Assembly: GCF_013177695.1 (NCBI RefSeq) | Contig: NZ_WOEY01000015.1 | Span: 62,001-126,000 of the forward strand | DNA length: 64,000 nt | Direction: 5' to 3' | Source: Paraburkholderia solitsugae | GTDB taxonomy: Bacteria > Pseudomonadota > Gammaproteobacteria > Burkholderiales > Burkholderiaceae | In this document: positions 26,371-36,141 of the stretch, one piece after another | How the letters are laid out: each line of letters starts with the position of its first letter | How positions within the stretch are numbered: position 1 is the stretch's first letter | Made by a program: the position numbers and the translations under genes | Notes under the pieces: model-generated | Told to the model about the DNA's origin: nothing | The model's database searches: none | Seen by the model: only the letters and a program-made list of their open reading frames with translations

Positions 26371-27270
26371 ATGACGGCGCAGATCATCGATGGGAAGCAT
26401 CTGGCACGGCGGCTGCGGGCACGGTTTCGTGAACGCGTCGCCGCGCTGTCGGCGCGCGGCATCGTGCCCGGGCTCGCCGTCGTGCTGGTCGGCGACAACC
26501 CGGCTTCGCAGGTCTATGTCGCGAACAAGGTGAAGGCGTGCGAGGAAAGCGGTGTGCGTTCGTTCATGCACCGTTTCCCTGCCGATTGCGCGGAGACCGA
26601 ACTGCTCGACCGCATCGCCTCGCTCAATGTCGATCCCACCACGCACGGCATCCTCGTGCAACTGCCGCTGCCGCCTCAGGTCGAGGTGCGGCGGGTGCTG
26701 GAGGGCATCGTCGTCGATAAGGATGTCGACGGGTTTCATCTGTACAACGTCGGTGCGCTCGTCATCGGCAATTCGGTCTTTCCGCCGTGCACGCCGTATG
26801 GGGTGCAACTGCTGCTCGAAACGACGGGTATCGACGTGGCGGGCAAGAACGTCGTGGTGGTCGGGGCGAGCAATATCGTCGGCAAACCCATGGCGCTGAT
26901 GCTGCTGCAGAAAGAAGCGACCGTGACGGTGTGTCACGTGAAGACGCGCGATCTCGCGCATCACACGATTCACGCGGACATCCTCGTCGTGGCCGCCGGC
27001 AAGCCCGGGCTCATCAAGGCAGAGATGGTGAAGGAAGGGGCGATCGTGATCGACGTCGGCATCAATCGCGTGGCTGACGGCCGGATTGTCGGCGATGTCG
27101 ATTTCGAGGCGGTGCGTGAGCGCGCGGCATGGATCACGCCGGTGCCGGGCGGGGTCGGCCCGATGACGGTGACCATGCTGATCGAGAACACCTTGCGCTC
27201 GGCTGAGCGTTTTGCGGACGGTCAGGCGTTTCATCCGCCGCAGCCGTTCTGGCAGGTTCCCGCGCGTTAG
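26371..27270 (+). CDS. folD: methylene-H4F dehydrogenase/methenyl-H4F cyclohydrolase
   Basis: The bifunctional FolD (299 aa) interconverts methylene-, methenyl- and formyl-H4F. YVANKVKACEESG contains the catalytic Tyr and Lys, ILVQLPLP and DKDVDGFHLYN follow, GASNIVGKPMA binds NADP, and PVPGGVGPMTVTMLIENT is the C-terminal signature. Here it stands in for MtdA and Fch of alphaproteobacterial methylotrophs. As last gene of the mgd-gmaS-mgs unit, and with purU as first, it connects methylene-H4F from MgdC to formate. Confidence 0.93.
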   Translation: MTAQIIDGKHLARRLRARFRERVAALSARGIVPGLAVVLVGDNPASQVYVANKVKACEESGVRSFMHRFPADCAETELLDRIASLNVDPTTHGILVQLPLPPQVEVRRVLEGIVVDKDVDGFHLYNVGALVIGNSVFPPCTPYGVQLLLETTGIDVAGKNVVVVGASNIVGKPMALMLLQKEATVTVCHVKTRDLAHHTIHADILVVAAGKPGLIKAEMVKEGAIVIDVGINRVADGRIVGDVDFEAVRERAAWITPVPGGVGPMTVTMLIENTLRSAERFADGQAFHPPQPFWQVPAR

Positions 27271-27325
27271 CCGCTCAGACGTGACGGCGAGCCGTGCTCA
27301 CTTCGCAGGCAGGGCGGAAAGCATC

Positions 27326-28903
27326 GTGTCCCGGAATATCGGCGATTCAGGTAACCTCAGCGCTTCAGGTAACACCGACCCTTCAGGCGACACAGTGGCT
27401 TCAGGCGACAATAGCGCTTCAGGTAAAACCGACGCTTCGAGCGACGTAGGCAATTCTCGCGCCGCGCTCGAAACCGCCTATCGGCGCGCGCTTCGCTTTC
27501 ATGAGGCGCGCCGCTCACTGCCGCCCGCTGCCACAGCAGACTTCGACGCTTTGCTCGAAGCCTTCGGCGGTCCCACGCCCGAAATCGGCGCGCCTGCCGC
27601 CGAGGTCATCGAAAGTCTTGTCGTGGCTGCCGAACCCGGCTTGATGGGAACGGCGGGCGCGCGTTTTTTCGGCTGGGTCGTTGGCGGCTCGCATCCGGTG
27701 GGCGTGGCGGCGGACTGGCTCACCAGCGTCTGGGGGCAAAACGCGGGCTGTTATGAAGGCGCGCCCGCAGCGGCAGTGGCCGAGCAGGTCGCGGCGCAAT
27801 GGCTGATCGATATCCTGCATCTGCCGCGCGAATGCTCGGTAGGCTTCACGACGGGCGCGACGATGAGCAACTTCGTGTGCCTTGCGGCCGCGCGTGGTGC
27901 GTTGCTGCGGCGCATGGGTTGGGACGTCGATCTGGACGGCATGTTCGGCGCACCGCCGATCACGGTGTGTATCGGCGACGATGCGCACACCAGCGTGCTG
28001 GCCTCGTTGCGCTATCTCGGCTTTGGCGAACGCCGCGTCGTCAGGATCGCGACCGATGAGGCAGGGCGCATGAAGGTCGCCGCATTGCGCACAGCGCTCG
28101 CTCGCTGCCCGGGTCCGCTCATCGTGATTGCGCAGGCCGGTCATATCATGACGGGCGCATTCGATCCCGTCGACGAAATCGCGACGCTCACGCATGCGCG
28201 TGGCGGCTGGCTGCATATCGACGGCGCATTCGGTTTGTGGGCCAGAGCCGCGCCGGCGCGCGCAAACCTGGCACAGGGATTCGATCGCGCGGACTCGTGG
28301 GCCACCGATGCGCACAAGTGGCTCCAGGCGCCGTATGAATGCGGTTGCGCATTCGTACGGGATGAGGAGGCGCATCGTCGTGCCATGACGATCGCTGCGA
28401 GCTACCTGCCCGACGCTGGTGCCAACGACGCGATTCGCGACCCACTGCACTACGCCCCCGAACTGTCCCGTCGCGCACGTGGTTTTGCGTTGTGGGCGTT
28501 GCTGCGCGCATTCGGCCGACAGGGCGTTGCTGCGATGATCGAACGGCATTGCGTACTGGCCCAACGCATGGCGCGGCGCCTGGCCGCGGAGCCTGGCATC
28601 GAAATTCTCAACGATGTCGTATTGAATCAATTCGTCGTGCAATTCGGCGCGGGCGAAGCGGCCCAGCAACGCGACGCGTTGACCGTCGAAACGATTGCAC
28701 GGATTCAAGCGGCAGGGGTTTGCCATGCCGGCGGCGCACGCTGGCGTGAACGCGAAGTGATGCGCGTGTCGGTGATCTCATGGCCAACCACGGCAGCGGA
28801 TATCGATCACAGTGCTGATTCGATGATCGCTGCGTGGCGAGCGGTGCGGCGCCGCCATGCCCATGAGCTCCTCGATTCCGCGCGGATTGCGATTCAGGCG
28901 TAG
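27326..28903 (+). CDS. PLP-dependent group II decarboxylase with N-terminal repeat
   Basis: From about residue 50 this is a DDC-type decarboxylase: GWVVGGSHPVGVAADWL, CSVGFTTGATMSNFVCLAAAR for the PLP phosphate loop, HIDGAFGLWA for the aspartate contact, and TDAHKWLQAPYECG with the Schiff-base lysine. The first 45 residues are six imperfect SG-rich hexapeptides and lack structure. The start is uncertain: GTG 27326 (AGGGCGGA upstream) or GTG 27281; the longest frame overlaps folD. The substrate could be tyrosine, glutamate or an aromatic amino acid. It lies between the N-methylglutamate and serine-cycle operons, whose convergent end is 74 bases on. Confidence 0.8.
   Translation: MSRNIGDSGNLSASGNTDPSGDTVASGDNSASGKTDASSDVGNSRAALETAYRRALRFHEARRSLPPAATADFDALLEAFGGPTPEIGAPAAEVIESLVVAAEPGLMGTAGARFFGWVVGGSHPVGVAADWLTSVWGQNAGCYEGAPAAAVAEQVAAQWLIDILHLPRECSVGFTTGATMSNFVCLAAARGALLRRMGWDVDLDGMFGAPPITVCIGDDAHTSVLASLRYLGFGERRVVRIATDEAGRMKVAALRTALARCPGPLIVIAQAGHIMTGAFDPVDEIATLTHARGGWLHIDGAFGLWARAAPARANLAQGFDRADSWATDAHKWLQAPYECGCAFVRDEEAHRRAMTIAASYLPDAGANDAIRDPLHYAPELSRRARGFALWALLRAFGRQGVAAMIERHCVLAQRMARRLAAEPGIEILNDVVLNQFVVQFGAGEAAQQRDALTVETIARIQAAGVCHAGGARWREREVMRVSVISWPTTAADIDHSADSMIAAWRAVRRRHAHELLDSARIAIQA
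27344..27451 (+). repeat. six imperfect 18-bp tandem repeats inside a coding region
   Basis: Six consecutive units resemble GCTTCAGGTAACACCGAC and encode hexapeptides of the pattern A-S-G-(N/D/K)-T-(D/S/V). They fall in phase at the start of the decarboxylase gene, so copy-number change would not shift the frame. Confidence 0.85.
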
Positions 28904-28977
28904 CGGCGCGCGGTAGACGAATGAAATACCTGATTCGTCGCCGCATCGCCGTGTTCCCAACCCCCGTTGATTAGCCT

Positions 28978-29955
28978 CTAACGCTTGCTCGATGCCGCAT
29001 TCGCGCTCGCGAGCAGCGCTTCGGCCATCCGGATGCTCGCCGCGTCGATCAGCCGGCCATCCAGCGAGACCGCGCCCTTGCCGTCTTTTGCGGCTTGCGC
29101 CATGGCGTCCATGATGCGTTGCGCCCGGGTGACTTCGGCGTCCGTCGGCGTAAACACGCGGTTGGCCAATTCGATCTGCGACGGATGGATCGCCCACTTG
29201 CCTTCGTAGCCCAGCACGGCGGCGCGCTTTGTCGCGGCGTCGTAACCGTCGGGATCGCTGAAGTCGCCGAATGGTCCATCGATTGGACGCAGTCCGTACG
29301 CGCGGCACGCCACCATCATGCGTGTTTGCGCGGCATGCCACTGGTCAGCCCAGAAATAATCGCGCTCACCGTGCTCGTCCTTGTCGCTCAGCACGCCATA
29401 GTCGCGATTGACACCGCCAATCACAGTGGTGCGCGCCCGCGTGGACGCCGCATAGTCCGCCACGCCGAATGACATCGCCTCGAGCCGCTTGCTCGATTGT
29501 GCGATCGACTCCACATTCGCCATGCCGAGTGCGGTTTCGATCAGGACTTCGAAGCCGATGCGGCGGCTGCGTTTCTTCGCATTCTCGATCTGGGTGACCA
29601 GCATGTCGATCGCATAGACGTCTGCCGCCACGCCCACCTTCGGAATCAGGATCATGTCGAGCCTCGGACAGGCTTCGACGATATCCACCACGTCGCGATA
29701 CATGTAGTGCGTATCCAGACCGTTGATGCGGACCATCGTGGTCTTCGTGCCCCAGTCGATATCGTTCAGTCCTTCGACGATATTCTTGCGAGCCTGCTCC
29801 TTGTCGTCAGGGGCGACTGCGTCCTCGCAATCGAGAAAGATGATATCGGCGGCGGATTTCGCGGCTTTTTCGAACATCGCCGGATTGGAGCCGGGTACCG
29901 CCAGTTCCGAGCGATGCAGTCGCGGTGGCGCCTGTTCGATCACGGTAAAGCTCAT
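28978..29955 (-). CDS. mclA: malyl-CoA lyase (HpcH/HpaI-CitE family)
   Basis: This 325-residue enzyme cleaves L-malyl-CoA to glyoxylate and acetyl-CoA, the last serine-cycle step. CitE-type motifs are clear: RSELAVPGSNPAMFEKA, IIFLDCEDAVAPDDK with the magnesium ligand region, GFEVLIETALGMANVESIA, and GYEGKWAIHPSQIELAN. The ATG at 29955 follows AAGGAGAT, and the longer frame to 30060 is rejected. It is the last gene of the glyA-to-mclA operon, 76 bases after ppc. The same fold can act on methylmalyl-CoA. Confidence 0.9.
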   Translation of the reverse strand: MSFTVIEQAPPRLHRSELAVPGSNPAMFEKAAKSAADIIFLDCEDAVAPDDKEQARKNIVEGLNDIDWGTKTTMVRINGLDTHYMYRDVVDIVEACPRLDMILIPKVGVAADVYAIDMLVTQIENAKKRSRRIGFEVLIETALGMANVESIAQSSKRLEAMSFGVADYAASTRARTTVIGGVNRDYGVLSDKDEHGERDYFWADQWHAAQTRMMVACRAYGLRPIDGPFGDFSDPDGYDAATKRAAVLGYEGKWAIHPSQIELANRVFTPTDAEVTRAQRIMDAMAQAAKDGKGAVSLDGRLIDAASIRMAEALLASANAASSKR

Positions 29956-30031
29956 AGTGGATCTCCTTGTTGAGGGTTCGCTCGCGGCGCAACGGCAGCC
30001 GCGGGTTTCGTTTCGAATTTCAGCGGATGCA

Positions 30032-32998
30032 TCAACCCGTGGCGCCGAAGCCGGACGCAATGCAGTTGATCGAAAGCAGCAGCGGCATCAGGTAGCTCCT
30101 TCGTTCCTGATCGTTGACGGCTTGCCGATAGAGCCGCAACAACTCGATCTGCTGACGTCCCACCTGGTTGATTGCCGGCAGTCGACGTGCGAGGCGTTCG
30201 CGGAACTGCGGAAAGCGCTCGGCGACTTCACGTCCGCCGCTCAGTTTCAGCACCATCTCGGTCGTGAGGCGATGTTCCTGTTCGATCTGCGCGAAGATCG
30301 CCTCCCGTACCGCTTCGTCGGGAACGAGATTCGCGTAACCACGGGCGATGTCGAGGTCGACCTGCGCGAGCGTCTTTTCAACTTCGTCGATGATCAGACG
30401 GAACAGCCGTGACTCGTCGAACATCCGGCGCAGCAGGTCGAGCCCACGTTCCTTGCGGACATCGAGAAACGCGGCAATGGCACTGCCGACCCCATACCAG
30501 CCCGTCAGCGCGTGCCGGTTCTGCGCCCACGCAAACACCCATGGAATGGCGCGCAGCTCTTGCATGCTGCGCGCCCCAAAGCGCCGCGCGGGGCGCGATC
30601 CCATGTTCAGCATCGACAACTCTTCGAGCGGGCTGGCGGCCTGAAAGTAGGTGATGAGATCGGGCTGCTCGATGAACTTCGCGTAGGTGGCGCGCGACGC
30701 GCCGGAGAGCGCTTCCATCGCCTCGTCGAATTCGCCTCTCGGCACGAGTTCGTCTTCGCGCTCCGACTTGAAGGTGTGTTCGAGCACGCTCGACGCGAGC
30801 AATTCGACGTGATACTGCGCCGTGCCCCGATTCGCGTACTTGAACGAGACGACCTCACCCTGTTCCGTGACGCGAAAGCGGCCGTTGACCGAACTGGCCG
30901 GCAGCGCCGCGATGGCGCGGCCCGCGGGCACGCCCCCCCGGCTGACCGAACCGCCGCGCCCATGGAAGAAGGCGATGCTTACGCCGAGTTCATTGCCGAC
31001 CCGGGTGATCTTGGTCTGTGCCTTCGACAACTCCCAGTTACTCGCGAAGAATCCACCGTCCTTGTTGGAGTCCGAATAGCCGATCATGATTTCGAGCACA
31101 CCGCCCTGCGCGCGAATGCTGCGCCGGACCATCGGCACCGCCAGCAGTTCACGCAGGATCTCGGGCGCGCGTCTCAGGTCGTCGATGGTTTCGAGCAGCG
31201 GCACCACCGGCAGCGTGCAGCTTTCGACGCCGGCCGCATCGGTGAAAAGGCCTGCCTCCTTCGCGAGCAGATAGACGCCCAGCACGTCCGTCGCGTGATG
31301 GGTCATGCTCAGGACGAACGCGCCGAATGCATTGCGATCCACCTGCTTGCGCATGTCGCGCACCGTGCGGAAAATTTGCAACGTCTCCGCTTCGACGGCA
31401 GGCAGCGTTTTCAGTACGTCGTCACAGGATGCGTCTTTTTCGCGAGGCCGAGCCAGTTCGGCGAGCAGCCATGCCTTCCACTCGGGCGATTGAGGGGCGG
31501 GCGGCTCTGCGTCTGGCTCCTCACCTGGCTCATTGACTAGCCCCGGCTGGGCGCGCCAGAGCGCCACCAGCGTTTTCCCCGTGACCGTCGTGTTCTCGCG
31601 CAAGTCGAGCTGCACGGTGCAGAAGCGAAACGTCTCGACTTCATGCCGCAATGGCCGCACCAGCGAGCCGGCGAGCGCCGTGCTTTGGGTCCCAAGCAAC
31701 GCCTGCTCGATCACGCGAAGCTCGGCGGCGAGCTCATCCGCGCTGGCGTAGCCGCCTTCAACAGGTTCACCCACACCGCGCCGTTGCGCATCGGCGAGCG
31801 TCGCGTCGAGCCGGCGCTGGATGCAGGTCAGATACTGGCGAAACAACTCGCCCGGATTGCGCGCGGCAATCGCCGCGCCGTCGCCGCTTCGTTCGAGGGC
31901 ACGCGTCAGTTCCTTCTGGAAGGCTTCCGGCACGGGCATGGCTTCAGCGGTGATGCTGAGCGTTTGCGTCAACTCGATCAGCCGTTGACGATAACGTTTC
32001 AGGCACGCAAGACGATTCTCGTGCAGCGTCGCACGCATGACCTCGTTGTTGACGAACGGATTGCCATCACGGTCGCCGCCAATCCATGAGCCGAACTGAA
32101 AAAAGCGCGGCGTCTCGAAGTGCTCACCGGGATAGGATTGACGCAGCGCGTCCTCGAGCTTTTCGAACAGAAGCGGCACCGCTTCGAAGAGCGTTTCGCC
32201 GAAGAAGTGCAGACCCCATGCCACTTCCTGCGCGACGGTTGGTTTTTCGCGACGCAGTTCGCCGCTCATCCACAGCAGTTCGATTTCGTTGCCGAGCGCG
32301 CTAACGAGCGCGCGGCGCTCGCGTGGCGTCCAGCGCGGCGACTCCAGATCCATGAGCCGCCGGTAGATGCGACGGTGGATTTCCAGCACGGTGACGCGCT
32401 TTGCTTCGGTCGGATGGGCCGTGATGACCGGGCGGATCTTCAGGCGCTGCAGCACCGAGCGGACTTCCTCGACCCGCACACCCGCCGTAGCCGCTTCCGC
32501 GACTACTCGCGCAAACGAGGCGGGCAGCCTGTCATAGCCGCTTTCGATTTCGATCTCGCGCCGCCGGCGCATCGCCGTGCTCTGCTCGGCAATGCTCAGC
32601 AGCTGAAACCAGATCCCCTGCGCCTGCAAACTGCGTCTCCACACCGCGCGTGGCACATCGGTGGGCAGCGGGTCGCCGCGCAACGCGAGTTCGACCTGCG
32701 GCTGACGGCGGCGCGCGACGTCGCACAACAAGCCGAACAACAGATCGACGACGCAGGGCTCATAGGCCGCTGCATTCAAGGCGGGCAGCGCGGCGGAAGC
32801 CACCGCGAGCCGCTCGATCTCCAGCGCTGATGGCAGAGGCTGCGACTGTGGTGGCGGCTCGTCCGTGCGCGCCTGGTTTAGCGGTTCGACGCACGCTTCG
32901 ACGGCCGCGTTGATGCCCGCGTTGACGTCCTCTTCGCCGCCCGATTCGGCGCGCGGGGTGGGGGCGGGCACCCGCTCAAGCGACGCGGCGGGTAACAT
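30032..32998 (-). CDS. ppc: phosphoenolpyruvate carboxylase
   Basis: This cytoplasmic 988-residue enzyme makes oxaloacetate from PEP and bicarbonate. The catalytic histidine is in RPVITAHPTEAKR, the lysine in IMIGYSDSNKDGGFFAS, and the arginine-glycine loop in FFHGRGGSVSRGG. The C-terminal region is complete and ends ASGFGATG. The first 75 residues are low-complexity and not conserved in the family, so the true start may lie downstream; I keep ATG 32998. It overlaps mtkB by 23 bases and, with mtkAB and mclA, has the same order as the serine-cycle operon of Methylorubrum extorquens. Confidence 0.93.
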   Translation of the reverse strand: MLPAASLERVPAPTPRAESGGEEDVNAGINAAVEACVEPLNQARTDEPPPQSQPLPSALEIERLAVASAALPALNAAAYEPCVVDLLFGLLCDVARRRQPQVELALRGDPLPTDVPRAVWRRSLQAQGIWFQLLSIAEQSTAMRRRREIEIESGYDRLPASFARVVAEAATAGVRVEEVRSVLQRLKIRPVITAHPTEAKRVTVLEIHRRIYRRLMDLESPRWTPRERRALVSALGNEIELLWMSGELRREKPTVAQEVAWGLHFFGETLFEAVPLLFEKLEDALRQSYPGEHFETPRFFQFGSWIGGDRDGNPFVNNEVMRATLHENRLACLKRYRQRLIELTQTLSITAEAMPVPEAFQKELTRALERSGDGAAIAARNPGELFRQYLTCIQRRLDATLADAQRRGVGEPVEGGYASADELAAELRVIEQALLGTQSTALAGSLVRPLRHEVETFRFCTVQLDLRENTTVTGKTLVALWRAQPGLVNEPGEEPDAEPPAPQSPEWKAWLLAELARPREKDASCDDVLKTLPAVEAETLQIFRTVRDMRKQVDRNAFGAFVLSMTHHATDVLGVYLLAKEAGLFTDAAGVESCTLPVVPLLETIDDLRRAPEILRELLAVPMVRRSIRAQGGVLEIMIGYSDSNKDGGFFASNWELSKAQTKITRVGNELGVSIAFFHGRGGSVSRGGVPAGRAIAALPASSVNGRFRVTEQGEVVSFKYANRGTAQYHVELLASSVLEHTFKSEREDELVPRGEFDEAMEALSGASRATYAKFIEQPDLITYFQAASPLEELSMLNMGSRPARRFGARSMQELRAIPWVFAWAQNRHALTGWYGVGSAIAAFLDVRKERGLDLLRRMFDESRLFRLIIDEVEKTLAQVDLDIARGYANLVPDEAVREAIFAQIEQEHRLTTEMVLKLSGGREVAERFPQFRERLARRLPAINQVGRQQIELLRLYRQAVNDQERRSYLMPLLLSINCIASGFGATG

Positions 32999-33881
32999 TT
33001 TGAGCCAGCGCCATAGCCACAGTGGAACCCAACTCGGAGGCGCTCGGCGCCACCAGCAGGCCATACGACTTCATGATCTCGGCTTTTTCCGCGGCACTGT
33101 CGCCAGTCGCTGAAATGATCGCACCGGCATGGCCCATGCGGCGGCCTTTGGGCGCAGTGAGCCCGGCGACATAGCCGACCACCGGCTTGGTCATGTGCTC
33201 GCTCACCCAGCGGGCGGCCTCCGCTTCCTGGGGGCCGCCGATCTCGCCGATCATGATGACCACCTCGGTCTGCGGGTCCTGCTCGAACAGCTTCAGATGA
33301 TCGAGGAACGAACTGCCGTTGATCGGATCGCCGCCGATACCGACGCTCGTCGTGACACCCAGGCCCAGCTCGTTGAGTTGCGCAGCAGCCTCATAACCGA
33401 GCGTGCCCGAGCGTGACACGATACCGACCGAGCCGCGCCGGTAGATGTGGCCTGGCATGATGCCGAGCATGGCGCGGCCTGTGCTGATGATGCCGGCGCA
33501 GTTCGGCCCCACGACCATCGTGCGGGTTTCCTTTGGATAGCGCAGCAGATAGCGCTTGATGCGCATCATGTCCTGCGCGGGAATGCCGTCGGTGATCGCG
33601 CAGACGAGTTGCAGACCGGCGTCGGCGGCTTCCATGATCGAATCGCCGCAGAAGGGCGGCGGCACGAACACGAGGCTTGCGGTGGCGCCGGTGGCACGCA
33701 CGGCGTCTTTCACCGTGTTGAACACCGGACGGTCGAGGTGCCGCTGGCCGCCTTTGCCAGGCGTCACGCCACCGACCACATTGGTGCCGTAGGCGATCAT
33801 CTCCTTCGCGTGGAAGGTGGCCTTGTCGCCGGTGAAACCCTGCACGATCACCGGGGTGTTTTCATCGATCAGGATGCTCAT
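32976..33881 (-). CDS. mtkB: malate-CoA ligase subunit beta (MtkB, SucD-like)
   Basis: The 301-residue protein belongs to the succinyl-CoA synthetase alpha (SucD) family. IVQGFTGDKATFHAKEMIAYG binds CoA, VGPNCAGIISTGRAMLGIMP follows, and the phosphorylated histidine lies in RRMGHAGAIIS. In serine-cycle operons this pair activates malate to malyl-CoA with ATP. ATG 33881 has AGGAGCG upstream and follows mtkA by ten bases. A role in the TCA cycle is less likely because mclA and ppc follow directly. Confidence 0.9.
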   Translation of the reverse strand: MSILIDENTPVIVQGFTGDKATFHAKEMIAYGTNVVGGVTPGKGGQRHLDRPVFNTVKDAVRATGATASLVFVPPPFCGDSIMEAADAGLQLVCAITDGIPAQDMMRIKRYLLRYPKETRTMVVGPNCAGIISTGRAMLGIMPGHIYRRGSVGIVSRSGTLGYEAAAQLNELGLGVTTSVGIGGDPINGSSFLDHLKLFEQDPQTEVVIMIGEIGGPQEAEAARWVSEHMTKPVVGYVAGLTAPKGRRMGHAGAIISATGDSAAEKAEIMKSYGLLVAPSASELGSTVAMALAQNVTRRVA

Positions 33882-33891
33882 GGATGCGCTC

Positions 33892-35070
33892 CTAGTGGCT
33901 CTTTTTGGCGCGGTGCGCCTTGGATGCTTCGACGGCCTTTTGCGCTGCATCGAGCAGCGTTTCGGCAGCAATGATGGGAAGTCCGCTGTCGCGCACGATC
34001 CGGCGTCCTTCTTCGACGTTGGTGCCTGCCAGCCGCACGACGAGCGGCACCCGCAGGTTTTTCGCCGCCTGCACGACACCTTCGGCGACCCAGTCGCAAC
34101 GGTTGATGCCGGCGAAGATGTTCACCAGAATCGCGGATACATTCGGATCCGACAGGACCAGCCGGAATGCGGCGGCCACACGCTCGGGCGAAGCGCCGCC
34201 GCCCACGTCGAGAAAGTTCGCCGGCTCGCCGCCCGCGTATTTGATGGTGTCCATCGTGGCCATCGCGAGACCGGCACCGTTGATGATGCAGCCAATGTCG
34301 CCTTCCAGCCCGACGTAGTTGAGTCCGAATTGCGCGGCTTCGGCTTCGCGCGGGTCTTCCTGCGCGGCGTCGCGCATCTCGGAGACATGCGGATGACGGA
34401 ACAGACCGTTGTCGTCGAAGGAGACTTTGGCGTCGAGTGCGATGACGCGGTCGTCATGGGTCACGACGAGCGGGTTGATTTCCACCATGGTCGCGTCGAG
34501 ATCGCGGAACGCGCGGTAAGCGCCCATGATCGCGGCCACGGCGCGGCTCACCTGTTTGCTGTTCAGACCGAGTCCGAACGCCAGCTCGCGCGCCTGGAAC
34601 GGCTGAAGACCGACGGCTGGTTCGACGACTGTTTGAAGCACCGCTTCCGGCGCGGTGTGCACGATTTCCTCGATGTCCATGCCGCCCTGTGCCGACACGA
34701 TCACACGCACGCGCTCGGCTTTGCGATCGAGCACGATGCCCAGATAGATCTCGCGCTCGAATTTTTCGGCCACTTCAACGTAGACCCGCTCGACGATCTT
34801 GCCCTCCGGCCCCGTCTGTCCCGTCACGAGGCGTTTGCCGAACAATGAGCTCGCGGCCTCGTGCACGTCATGGTAGGTCTCGCACAATTTAATGCCGCCA
34901 GCCTTGCCACGTGCGCCTGAGTGAATTTGCGCTTTCACGGCCCAGTGCCAGCCGCCCAGTTCTGTTGCGCAATACACAGCCTGGTCGGGCGTATAGGCGA
35001 CTGCGCCGCGCTGGATCGGCACACCGAAACCGGACAGCAGTTCCTTGGCCTGATATTCATGGATATCCAT
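33892..35070 (-). CDS. mtkA: malate-CoA ligase subunit alpha (MtkA, SucC-like)
   Basis: The 392-residue subunit is an ATP-grasp protein of the SucC family. It opens [20 protein letters not shown], and the grasp domain holds [42 protein letters not shown] provides metal ligands, and [19 protein letters not shown] is the C-terminal signature. It partners MtkB ten bases downstream in activating malate to malyl-CoA. It lies 71 bases after hprA, in the position occupied by mtdA-fch-mtkA in Methylorubrum, from which the mtdA-fch pair is missing. Confidence 0.9.
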   Translation of the reverse strand: MDIHEYQAKELLSGFGVPIQRGAVAYTPDQAVYCATELGGWHWAVKAQIHSGARGKAGGIKLCETYHDVHEAASSLFGKRLVTGQTGPEGKIVERVYVEVAEKFEREIYLGIVLDRKAERVRVIVSAQGGMDIEEIVHTAPEAVLQTVVEPAVGLQPFQARELAFGLGLNSKQVSRAVAAIMGAYRAFRDLDATMVEINPLVVTHDDRVIALDAKVSFDDNGLFRHPHVSEMRDAAQEDPREAEAAQFGLNYVGLEGDIGCIINGAGLAMATMDTIKYAGGEPANFLDVGGGASPERVAAAFRLVLSDPNVSAILVNIFAGINRCDWVAEGVVQAAKNLRVPLVVRLAGTNVEEGRRIVRDSGLPIIAAETLLDAAQKAVEASKAHRAKKSH

Positions 35071-35141
35071 GTTGGTCTTCCCGAACGAGTGAAAGGGTGG
35101 GGTGCGTCCGAAGCTGCGTCGAATATGTGTTCCAGCCGCGC

Positions 35142-36098
35142 TCAGACGACGAGATGCTGTGGTTCGCCGCGCGCGAATGCTTCAAGGTTGTCGATCAGCT
35201 GGTCCGCGAGGAACTGCATCGCACCGTCCGACGCCCACGCGACGTGCGGCGTCAAGATGAAGTTCGGCAGGTCCAGATCGAGCAGCGGATTGCCTTCCTT
35301 CGGCGGCTCCGTGGTCAGTACGTCGAAGCCCGCGCCCGCGATCAGCCCTTCGCGCAGTGCCGTGGCGAGCGACGCTTCGCACACGAGGCCACCGCGTGCG
35401 GTGTTGATGAGCAAGGCGGTGCGCTTCATCATGCGTAGCTGGTCGAGTGCAATCAGATGGCGCGTTTCCGGCTTGAGCGGCATGTGCAGCGACACGACGT
35501 CCGAATCGCGCAGCAGCGTATCGAGCGGCGTGTAGGCGATGTCTTTCGCCTTCGCCTTCGACGAAGCGTGCTCCGCAAACAGCACGCGCATGCCGAACCC
35601 GCGTGCAATGGCGGCGGTGCCTTGTCCCAGCGAGCCTTCGCCGATGATCCCGAGGGTCGCGCCATGCAGGTCGCGAATCGGATGATCGAAGAAGCAGAAC
35701 TGGTTCGAGCTTTGCCACCGGCCGCGCCGCACGTCGTCGCGATACGCCAGCAGATTGCGGCGCAGCGCGAGAATGAGCGCGAACGTATGTTCAGGCACGG
35801 TGTGCGTGGCGTATTGCCGGATGTTCGCCACGGCGATACCGTGTGCCTTGCAGTACGCGGTATCGATGACGTCATAGCCGGTTGCCGCCACCGCGATCAG
35901 CTTCAGACGCGGCAGCCTGGCGAGCGTCTGCTCTCGCAACGGCACCTTGTTCGTGATCGCGATGGCGGCGCCCTCGAGCCGGTCCGCCACTTCGTTGGCC
36001 GCGGTCATCGCATACTGTTGCCAATGATGCTCGAAGGCCGGACGCCGCACGTCGGCCTTCAACGTGGAGCGGTCGAGAAAAACGATGTCGTGTCGCAT
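35142..36098 (-). CDS. hprA: hydroxypyruvate reductase (D-2-hydroxyacid dehydrogenase family)
   Basis: The 318-residue enzyme reduces hydroxypyruvate to D-glycerate in the serine cycle. The NAD-binding motif is [20 protein letters not shown]; catalytic residues follow in [19 protein letters not shown] (Arg), [16 protein letters not shown] (Glu) and LTPHVAWAS (His). ATG 36098 is chosen because the preceding 59 codons of the open frame fall inside the sgaA 3' region and are not protein-like. It follows sgaA by 43 bases. Glycerate dehydrogenase is the same activity under another name. Confidence 0.9.
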   Translation of the reverse strand: MRHDIVFLDRSTLKADVRRPAFEHHWQQYAMTAANEVADRLEGAAIAITNKVPLREQTLARLPRLKLIAVAATGYDVIDTAYCKAHGIAVANIRQYATHTVPEHTFALILALRRNLLAYRDDVRRGRWQSSNQFCFFDHPIRDLHGATLGIIGEGSLGQGTAAIARGFGMRVLFAEHASSKAKAKDIAYTPLDTLLRDSDVVSLHMPLKPETRHLIALDQLRMMKRTALLINTARGGLVCEASLATALREGLIAGAGFDVLTTEPPKEGNPLLDLDLPNFILTPHVAWASDGAMQFLADQLIDNLEAFARGEPQHLVV

Positions 36099-36141
36099 GG
36101 TGTCGGCGTCCTGGGTTGCCGGGAGAGCGGGCCGGTCGGGG

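Noticed and set aside
24928..27234. 768-codon open frame antisense to mgsC and folD
   Set aside because: It spans two well-identified plus-strand genes, has no recognisable motif and no plausible start.
28916..28939. Weak hairpin GACGAAT-N10-ATTCGTC between the convergent decarboxylase and mclA as a terminator
   Set aside because: The seven-bp stem has a ten-base loop and no T-run on either strand, so it does not meet the pattern of an intrinsic terminator.
30512..31540. 342-codon plus-strand frame inside ppc
   Set aside because: ppc is intact on the minus strand with all catalytic motifs; this frame has no family signature.
32976..35070. Succinyl-CoA synthetase (sucCD)
   Set aside because: Sequence family is the same, but position between hprA and ppc-mclA matches malate-CoA ligase of the serine cycle.
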